Source of the DNA: Rhodobacter sp.
GTDB lineage: Bacteria > Pseudomonadota > Alphaproteobacteria > Rhodobacterales > Rhodobacteraceae
Assembly: GCA_003536295.1 (NCBI GenBank)
Contig: DPZQ01000116.1
Span: 1-8,827, forward strand
Reading direction: 5' to 3'
Length of the DNA: 8,827 nt
Part shown: positions 6,117 through 8,827 of the stretch, one piece after another
Position numbering within the stretch: position 1 is the first letter of the stretch
How the letters are laid out: each line of letters starts with the position of its first letter
Position numbers and translations under genes: made by a program
The notes under the pieces: generated by a model
Told to the model about the DNA's origin: nothing
What the model saw: only the letters and a program-made list of their open reading frames with translations
Databases searched by the model: none

Positions 6117-7571
6117 TTATTCCTCAAGTCCAAGTGCTAAAAAACGCGGATTTCCATCGCGACGTATCAACAAAAGCAAAGATTTACGCCCGGCGTCTTG
6201 GGCGTCTTGCATCCGCTCTTTCAAAATCTCGATGGAACTCAACTCAACCTGACCCGCTTCGACCAACACATCTCCAGCACGCAAACCTTTGTCAAAGGCC
6301 TCTGACACCTCATCTACGTTGGTGACCAAAAGCCCTTGGCTTCCGAGTGCCAAACCTGCCGCTTCAGCGATGTCGGGTGTGACCACTTGCAGCGTAAGAC
6401 CCAAAAGCTTAGCGCTGGCTGGCTCCAGCGGGGCCACTTTTGGTGCGTTGGCAGGTTTTGCAGCCGCCTCGGCCTCTTCACGACGACCCAATGTCACCGA
6501 AAGATTTATCTTATCAGCTCCCCGCATTACGATCACTTCGACCGCTTGACCCACAGGCGCATCGGCCACCAAACGTACTAGGACGCCAGTATCCTTTACC
6601 TCTTTGCCGTCAAAGGTCAAAATAACATCGCCCGACTGCAGACCTGCATCGCGTGCGGGCCCTTCGGGCACATCTGTTATCAAAGCGCCCGAAGCAGAGG
6701 CAAGCCCCATCGCTTCGGCCACATCCCCGCCGACATTTTGGATTTTAACCCCCAGCCAACCGCGGCGCGTTTCACCAAATTGGATCAATTGGTCGACAAC
6801 CTTCGTCACAACGTTTGACGCCATCGAAAACCCAATCCCGATTGAACCACCATTCGGCGACAGTATGGCGGTATTCACGCCAATCACCTGACCGTTCATA
6901 TTGAACAAAGGCCCGCCCGAATTGCCGCGATTTATCGCCGCATCAGTTTGTAAAAAGTCATCATAAGTGCCTGATAGTTCGCGGTTACGCGCCGAAACGA
7001 TGCCTGCAGTGACCGAAAACCCTTGCCCCAAAGGATTGCCAACTGCCATCACCCAGTCACCCACCCGCATCACATCACTGTCACCAAAGGAAACCGAGGG
7101 AAAATTTTCGTTACTTGTTACTTTTAAAACTGCTATATCGGTTTTAGGATCAGTTCCCACCAAAACAGCAGGTAGTTTTTCACCCGAAAAAAACTCTATC
7201 TCAATTTGATCAGCGCCATCAATAACGTGATTGTTGGTCACAATATAACCATCGTTTGATATCAAAAATCCCGAGCCCAGCGCGTCAGACCGGCGCGGTT
7301 CGGCAGGACTTTGATTATTGGGATCCATAAATTCGCGAAAGAAGTCCTCAAAAGGCGAGCCTTTAGGCACCATCGGCGCACGACCTGTGGGGGCGGCAAT
7401 CATGGCGGTTGTGGTAATATTCACGACCGCAGGGCTTACATTCTCTGCCAAATCGGCAAAGCTTTCCGGAGCACCGCGCGCATTGAGCAGTGCCGGGCTT
7501 ACCAATAGGGCAGCCGAAAACAGCACCGTCAATAGTTTGCGGCCACGCTTGGCGGACTGCATCAGTGGCAT
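6117..7571 (-). CDS. degP: Do-type periplasmic serine protease/chaperone (DegP/DegQ family)
   Basis: A trypsin-like protease that degrades or refolds damaged proteins in the periplasm. In the 484-residue form the signal peptide is residues 1 to about 33 (basic KRGRK, then a hydrophobic stretch from LLTVLFSAALL). The protease domain has His115 (TNNHVIDGA), Asp145 (KTDIAVL) and Ser218 (RGNSGGPLF), a complete catalytic triad. PDZ1 spans about 270-363 and PDZ2 about 388-475, joined by an Ala/Pro/Glu linker. The start is ambiguous: ATG at 7571 (AAGG 5 bases upstream) gives a normal signal peptide, while GTG at 7613 has a better site (GGGAG, 6 bases upstream) and adds 14 residues to the n-region. 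It lies 228 bp downstream of hflC behind a terminator, so it probably has its own promoter. A DegP/DegQ/MucD distinction cannot be made from sequence alone. Confidence 0.94.
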   Translation of the reverse strand: MPLMQSAKRGRKLLTVLFSAALLVSPALLNARGAPESFADLAENVSPAVVNITTTAMIAAPTGRAPMVPKGSPFEDFFREFMDPNNQSPAEPRRSDALGSGFLISNDGYIVTNNHVIDGADQIEIEFFSGEKLPAVLVGTDPKTDIAVLKVTSNENFPSVSFGDSDVMRVGDWVMAVGNPLGQGFSVTAGIVSARNRELSGTYDDFLQTDAAINRGNSGGPLFNMNGQVIGVNTAILSPNGGSIGIGFSMASNVVTKVVDQLIQFGETRRGWLGVKIQNVGGDVAEAMGLASASGALITDVPEGPARDAGLQSGDVILTFDGKEVKDTGVLVRLVADAPVGQAVEVIVMRGADKINLSVTLGRREEAEAAAKPANAPKVAPLEPASAKLLGLTLQVVTPDIAEAAGLALGSQGLLVTNVDEVSEAFDKGLRAGDVLVEAGQVELSSIEILKERMQDAQDAGRKSLLLLIRRDGNPRFLALGLEE

Positions 7572-7643
7572 AACGGCCTTTATTCCCTTTTGGTTTAAGA
7601 CTTGAAACAGCACTCTTAGCTCCCTTTCGACTGTTTGGGGCTA

Positions 7644-7657
7644 AAGGCAATTGCCTT
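7644..7657. promoter_or_regulatory. 14-bp perfect palindrome upstream of degP, possible operator
   Basis: AAGGCAATTGCCTT is a perfect inverted repeat lying 31 bases before the GTG start and 73 before the ATG start of the protease gene. Such symmetry fits a dimeric regulator's site or a small leader hairpin. No matching regulator is encoded in the window. Confidence 0.3.
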
Positions 7658-7673
7658 GACCCTACGCCTACCT

Positions 7674-7701
7674 TTTAAAACAGCAACGCCCCAAAACGCA
7701 A
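7674..7701 (-). promoter_or_regulatory. Weak candidate sigma-70-type promoter for degP
   Basis: On the - strand TTGCGT (7701-7696) and TTTAAA (7679-7674) are 16 bases apart. Each matches the housekeeping consensus only partly. The pair lies downstream of the hflC terminator and upstream of the 14-bp palindrome, which is the right order for an independent degP promoter. No sigma-E or sigma-32 consensus was seen here. Confidence 0.22.
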
Positions 7702-7742
7702 ATCAAACCGTGATCGCGGCTATACACATCAGCGTTACTAAG

Positions 7743-7775
7743 AAAAAGGGCCCAAAAGGTTTCCCCTTTGAGCCC
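7743..7775 (-). terminator. Rho-independent terminator of the hflKC operon
   Basis: On the - strand GGGCTCAAAGG (7775-7765) pairs with CCTTTTGGGCCC (7759-7748), with one G-T pair and one bulged base, around a short loop. TTTTT follows at 7747-7743. It stands 25 bases past the hflC stop and separates hflKC from the protease gene. A further 12-bp palindrome, GCATAGCTATGC, is at 7782-7793. Confidence 0.75.
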
Positions 7776-7799
7776 AAAAGAGCATAGCTATGCCCAAAT

Positions 7800-8669
7800 T
7801 TATTGTTTTTGATCGTCACGCAGATAGTCAAAGAAGGCGCTGTCAGGTTGCATCACCATTGAGGTGTTGCTGCCCTGTAAGGCACGCTCATATGATGTCA
7901 AAGACCGGGAAAAGGCAAAGAACTCTGGATCGCGGCCGAAAGCTTCTGCGTAGATCTTATTACGTTCGGCATCGGCTTCACCACGAATGATCGAGGCCTC
8001 TTTACGCGCTTGAGACGTGAGCTCAACTACCGTTCTATCCGCCGAGGCGCGCACACGTTGCGCCGCTTCGCCGCCGCGTGCCACTTCATCCGCCGCTTCA
8101 CGTTCACGTTCGGCGCGCATCCGTGAGTAGGTTGCAGCCAAGTTTTGGTCTGGCAAGTCAGTACGCGTCAAACGCACGTCAACCACATCAACCCCAAGTG
8201 ACGTAGCCTCACCGCGCGCAAGGTCGCGGATTTGGTTCATCAGATTGGTACGGTCTTCAGACAAGACCCGCTGCGAGGGAACTCCCCCCAATACTTCACG
8301 GATCGAGGCGTTCAAAATTCGGCCCAAGCGATCTTGCGCTGCAGCAATGCCGCCTACGCCAACAGATTCGCGAAAGGACATCAAATCAACAATCCGCCAG
8401 CGCGCGAAAGCATCAACGACCAAACGGCGATCATCCGCAGGAGTGACCTCCATCGCTTTGGTGGCCAAGCTTAGGATACGGCCATCGTAGCGCACCACAT
8501 CTTGGATAAGCGGAATTTTAAAGCCAAGACCCGGTTCTTCTTTGATTTGTTTGACCTGACCAAACTGCAAGACCAGCACTTTTTCGCGCTCATCCACAAT
8601 AAAGACAGCTGACATCGCGACCGAAGCTGCAGCCACAAGAACGGGAATTAAATATTGAATGCGTGCCAT
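7800..8669 (-). CDS. hflC: HflC, SPFH-domain subunit of the FtsH-modulating HflKC complex
   Basis: A membrane-anchored protein of 289 residues that with HflK forms a large periplasmic cage around the FtsH protease and restrains or directs its proteolysis. There is one N-terminal membrane segment at about 6-24, then the SPFH/prohibitin domain beginning VDEREKVLVLQFGQV, with the family segments GLGFKIPLIQDVVRYDGRIL and VDAFARWRIVD. A charged Ala/Arg/Glu-rich coiled coil follows at about 180-245 (RMRAEREREAADEVARGGEA), and the tail ends FFDYLRD. The ATG at 8669 is preceded by GGAGG 9 bases upstream, and its A is the last base of the hflK stop codon (TAATG), so the two are translationally coupled. 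A terminator follows, whereas many relatives continue into degP. Confidence 0.95.
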   Translation of the reverse strand: MARIQYLIPVLVAAASVAMSAVFIVDEREKVLVLQFGQVKQIKEEPGLGFKIPLIQDVVRYDGRILSLATKAMEVTPADDRRLVVDAFARWRIVDLMSFRESVGVGGIAAAQDRLGRILNASIREVLGGVPSQRVLSEDRTNLMNQIRDLARGEATSLGVDVVDVRLTRTDLPDQNLAATYSRMRAEREREAADEVARGGEAAQRVRASADRTVVELTSQARKEASIIRGEADAERNKIYAEAFGRDPEFFAFSRSLTSYERALQGSNTSMVMQPDSAFFDYLRDDQKQ

Positions 8670-8827
8670 TAGTTGGTTCCTCCATTGGTACTAGAGCCAA
8701 CCATTCCTTTAAGCTCATTGAGCGGCAGATAAGGCACGACGCCCATTCCCCCCGCTTCGCCAGACACCCCGTCAAGAATGACTTTATTCATATCACCTAA
8801 AACTTTTTCCATTGTTTCTAAATACAT
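8669..8827 (-). CDS. hflK: HflK, C-terminal fragment (5' end outside window)
   Basis: Only the last 52 residues are in the window, running in from the right edge. They begin MYLETMEKVLGDMNKVILDG and continue to VVPYLPLNEL, the conserved end of HflK, then a short Gly/Ser/Asn tail. The ATG at 8827 is simply the first codon visible, not a start. HflK pairs with HflC to form the FtsH-associated complex in the inner membrane. Its stop overlaps the hflC start by one base (TAATG at 8671-8667), and the hflC ribosome-binding site lies within its last codons. Confidence 0.93.
   Translation of the reverse strand: MYLETMEKVLGDMNKVILDGVSGEAGGMGVVPYLPLNELKGMVGSSTNGGTN

Noticed and set aside
7363..7650. 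95-codon - strand frame overlapping the 5' end of degP
   Set aside because: Out of frame with an obvious signal peptide and protease gene, and Cys/Arg-rich in the way shadow frames usually are.
1..8827. Mobile elements, CRISPR arrays, tRNA/rRNA genes, toxin-antitoxin or defence systems
   Set aside because: No transposase, integrase, spaced direct repeats, RNA-gene signatures or defence-type domains were seen; all sizeable coding regions are explained by chromosomal housekeeping or stress genes.

Overview
The window looks like ordinary chromosomal DNA from a pelagic, roseobacter-type alphaproteobacterium (order Rhodobacterales) of moderate, roughly 50% GC. I base this on protein resemblance recalled from memory: RpoH, RluD and HflC/HflK are alphaproteobacterial in type, and two small proteins match families I associate with this order (DUF6476-like and DUF1178). 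No tRNA, rRNA, CRISPR array, insertion sequence, integrase or phage gene was seen, and base composition looks even throughout.

Layout. The left edge carries the C-terminal part of an M3-family oligoendopeptidase on the + strand. It faces a Gfo/Idh/MocA-type oxidoreductase on the - strand, with a small terminator between them. Next on the - strand come rpoH (heat-shock sigma factor) and, upstream of it in transcriptional order, rluD (23S rRNA pseudouridine synthase). At about 4282 transcription diverges: rluD runs left, and a small membrane protein (DUF6476-like) followed by a DUF1178 zinc-ribbon protein runs right. The two divergent genes share overlapping start codons inside one CCATGG. The DUF1178 gene converges, with only 4 bp between stop codons, on a [2Fe-2S] ferredoxin gene of the adrenodoxin/FdVI type. 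Right of that is a short + strand gene encoding only the C-terminal OB-fold of the error-prone polymerase DnaE2/ImuC. The right third, on the - strand, is hflK (partial), hflC and a DegP/DegQ-type periplasmic protease.

How the genes fit together. Much of the window concerns protein quality control and stress: an M3 peptidase, sigma-32, the HflKC complex that modulates FtsH, and a Do-type protease. HflK and HflC are translationally coupled, while the protease gene lies behind a clear terminator and probably has its own promoter. Ferredoxin and RluD are housekeeping functions in Fe-S/electron transfer and ribosome maturation. 

I found no convincing evidence of an undescribed multi-gene system. 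The points most worth a second look are the stand-alone DnaE2 OB-fold gene, the head-to-head overlapping start codons of rluD and the small membrane protein gene, and the leader of rpoH, which has a sigma-32-like -10 element and a three-codon ORF overlapping the rpoH start. All intergenic gaps are under 300 bp; the longest (5528-5682 and 7572-7799) are described below.
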